Assembly (NCBI GenBank): GCA_030638765.1
Contig: DAOWDZ010000013.1
Span: 1 to 7,187 of the forward strand
Source of the DNA: Desulfocapsa sp.
Lineage (GTDB): Bacteria > Desulfobacterota > Desulfobulbia > Desulfobulbales > Desulfocapsaceae
Reading direction: 5' to 3'
DNA: 7,187 nt
Shown: in pieces, positions 5,448 through 7,187 of the stretch
Position numbering within the stretch: the stretch's first letter is position 1
Layout: every line of letters starts with the position of its first letter
Notes under the pieces: generated by a model
Told to the model about the DNA's origin: nothing
What the model saw: only the letters and a program-made list of their open reading frames with translations
Database searches by the model: none
Made by a program: the position numbers and the translations under genes

Positions 5448-7187
5448 GCAGTAAAAAAAAAGTCTATATTGCAGGTATTGGTATCATCAGTCCATTGGGC
5501 TGTGGAGTTGATGCCACTGCAGAGGCACTTCAGGAAAACAGTTCTGCAATTTCTCCTTTAAACGCTGCTGTTTTTTCAATTAAAAACCCACCGCCTCTTC
5601 CGGTGGGTCAGGTACTGGTGGATCTTCCTGATTCCTCCCTGCCACGAACGCATCACTTAACTATTCTTGCTGCCAGACAGGCAATGGAAGGATATTCACA
5701 GGCGCCAGATGCCGTTATCATTGGCACAACAACTGGTGGAATCCTCACCACCGAAGAATTACTTGCTGAAAATGTCACCGATTCAAGCGCATACAGTCAT
5801 CACGGCCTTACCACTGTAGCCGAAGAACTGGCTCTTGAGGTCAACTGTACTGGCCCTGCTCTCACCGTCTCGACCGCATGTTCTTCGGGAACAGTTGCCA
5901 TCAGCATGGCCCTTAAAATGCTACAATCTGGAGAAGCAGAATGGGTACTTGCAGGAGGTGCAGATTCTCTTTGCAGGCTTACCTATTTTGGATTTCACTC
6001 TCTTCAGCTTGTTGACAAAGGTGGCAGTAAGCCACTGGACAGGGACAGAAAGGGAATGTCCGTATCTGAAGGAGCAGGGCTTCTTTTACTGAGCACCATT
6101 AAACCTGACCATCCTCTGGGGCAAATCCTTGGCTGCGGCCTTACCTGTGATGCCCACCACCCCGCGGCTCCACACCCTGAAGGAGCAGGTGCTTTCCAGG
6201 CCATGCGCAATACCATTAACGATGCGGGTAGTAACGCAAGGGCAATTGATTACATCAACCTGCACGGGACAGGTACTCCCGACAATGATCTTGCAGAATC
6301 AAAGGCGATACGGGCAATATTTGCCCCTCCTCCTCCTCTCTCTTCCATCAAGGGAGCAACAGGTCACAGCCTGGCAGCATCTGGTGCCCTTGAAGCTGTA
6401 ATTGCCGCAATCTGTATACAACGAGAATTGCTACCGGCTAATACCGGATGTACAAACCCCGACCCTCAGCTTCAACTGTCTCCACTTCTCGTTCCTGCTA
6501 AACAAAATGTTTCAACAATTCTGTCTAACTCCTTTGGATTTGGTGGAAATAATGCCTGCCTGCTCATTGCTGCAAATGACATTTCCCCCTCTCTCTGTCA
6601 GGAACCGCACAATACTCCTTTAACTATTATAGGCAAAGCATGTATCACGGGAGCTGGTCATACCAAAGAGAGCCTGGAATGTTTTTCAAAACTTGAGACA
6701 ATGACTGGTGTCCTTGATTTAAAAACTGTTTCAAAGGATCTGCCTGCAAAGAAAGTCCGCCGCCTGAAACGTTTCTCAAGAATAGCTCTGGCGATAGCAG
6801 CTGCTGCCAAAGAAGATTCCGGCCTTGAGCAGTCTCCACATTCCGTTTTTATGGGAAGCGGCTGGGGCGCACTTTCGGAAACATATGATTTTATTGAGAA
6901 GCTGCAAAGCAGTGATGAACAATTCCCCAGCCCCATCGATTTTGTAGGATCGGTACATAACAGTGCAGCCGGACAGATCGCTATTTTGCATAAGGCAACC
7001 GGAATAAATATCACCAGCAGTGGCGGTGATCACTCCTTCGAGCAGGCACTTCTCGCCGCAGATTCATTCCTTGAAGAAGACTCATCCACTGCCTTCATTC
7101 TGGCAGCTGACGAAGCACACGAACACTTCTCAGCGCTGTTTGACGCATCAATTTCCACAGACACACCAGCCGCTGACGGCGGAGGTG
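5444..7187 (+). CDS. Beta-ketoacyl-ACP synthase fused to a cysteine-less ketosynthase-like domain (partial, 3' end outside window)
   Basis: The frame runs from a TTG at 5444, overlapping the ACP stop (TTGA), through 581 codons to the edge without a stop. TTG is the only usable start: the frame is closed by TGA at 5420 and the domain begins at once with KVYIAGIGIISPLG. Residues 1 to about 380 form a complete FabF-like condensing domain: nucleophile C146 in STACSSG, H274 in LHGTGTPDND, K303 and H308 in IKGATGHSLAASG, and the closing NSFGFGGNN loop. CRLTYFGFHSLQL after the active site resembles aryl-polyene-type ketosynthases. After a short linker, LTIIGKACITGAG (from about 393) opens a second domain with SVHNSAAGQIAI (503-514), typical of the Ketoacyl-synt_2 family. 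Where a catalytic Cys would lie it reads TSSGGDHSF (524-532), so this half is probably non-catalytic, like a chain length factor. I recognise such proteins as normally separate. The gene would do decarboxylative chain elongation on the ACP. Confidence 0.9.
   Translation, partial: MSSKKKVYIAGIGIISPLGCGVDATAEALQENSSAISPLNAAVFSIKNPPPLPVGQVLVDLPDSSLPRTHHLTILAARQAMEGYSQAPDAVIIGTTTGGILTTEELLAENVTDSSAYSHHGLTTVAEELALEVNCTGPALTVSTACSSGTVAISMALKMLQSGEAEWVLAGGADSLCRLTYFGFHSLQLVDKGGSKPLDRDRKGMSVSEGAGLLLLSTIKPDHPLGQILGCGLTCDAHHPAAPHPEGAGAFQAMRNTINDAGSNARAIDYINLHGTGTPDNDLAESKAIRAIFAPPPPLSSIKGATGHSLAASGALEAVIAAICIQRELLPANTGCTNPDPQLQLSPLLVPAKQNVSTILSNSFGFGGNNACLLIAANDISPSLCQEPHNTPLTIIGKACITGAGHTKESLECFSKLETMTGVLDLKTVSKDLPAKKVRRLKRFSRIALAIAAAAKEDSGLEQSPHSVFMGSGWGALSETYDFIEKLQSSDEQFPSPIDFVGSVHNSAAGQIAILHKATGINITSSGGDHSFEQALLAADSFLEEDSSTAFILAADEAHEHFSALFDASISTDTPAADGGG
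5453..5461 (+). repeat. Nine-A homopolymer at codons 4-6 of the ketosynthase gene
   Basis: The tract forms AAA AAA AAA directly after TTG AGC AGT. Tracts of this length are prone to polymerase slippage. Loss of one A would shift the frame and meet a TAA within about 35 codons, so slippage here would reduce ketosynthase output. Confidence 0.7.

Noticed and set aside
6658..7014. Long minus-strand open frames inside the ketosynthase gene
   Set aside because: They are antisense shadows of a frame with clear ketosynthase motifs and encode no recognisable protein.
1..7187. Mobile elements, CRISPR arrays, tRNA or rRNA genes
   Set aside because: I saw no transposase, terminal inverted repeats, regularly spaced repeats or RNA gene signatures.

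Overview
The window looks like part of a specialised fatty-acid or polyene biosynthesis locus from a Gram-negative, probably anaerobic, motile bacterium. Sulfate-reducing Desulfobacterota would fit the mix of a FAS-II-like cassette, a class B-type radical SAM enzyme, a large chemoreceptor and mid-40s GC by eye. That taxonomic guess is inference; no rRNA or marker gene is present.

Layout. On the minus strand, right to left, are a methyl-accepting chemotaxis protein (3044 to 993), a hairpin that may be its terminator (944-973), a hotdog-fold 3-hydroxyacyl-ACP dehydratase (789 to 361), and 12 bases later a FabG-type 3-oxoacyl-ACP reductase (348 to the left edge, cut off). On the plus strand are a B12-binding-type radical SAM protein (3453-4994), a 186-base gap, a stand-alone acyl carrier protein (5181-5447), and a ketosynthase gene that overlaps the ACP stop by four bases and runs off the right edge (5444-7187). 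The 408 bases between the chemoreceptor and the radical SAM gene form the divergent control region and hold a good match to a sigma-28 flagellar/chemotaxis promoter facing the chemoreceptor.

How the genes fit together. ACP carries the acyl chain, the ketosynthase extends it, the reductase reduces the 3-keto group and the dehydratase removes water. An enoyl reductase is not visible here, so a conjugated polyene chain of the aryl-polyene type is one possible product. The radical SAM/cobalamin-type protein is the unusual partner and suggests C-H activation chemistry, such as methylation or C-C bond formation, on the chain or on another lipid.

The two most interesting points are the radical SAM enzyme beside a minimal FAS-II set, and the ketosynthase itself. 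Its frame continues without a stop from a complete Cys-His-His condensing domain into a second, ketosynthase-like domain that lacks the catalytic cysteine. This is a one-polypeptide version of a ketosynthase plus chain-length-factor-like pair. The chemoreceptor lies between the two biosynthetic halves and seems to be separately transcribed.
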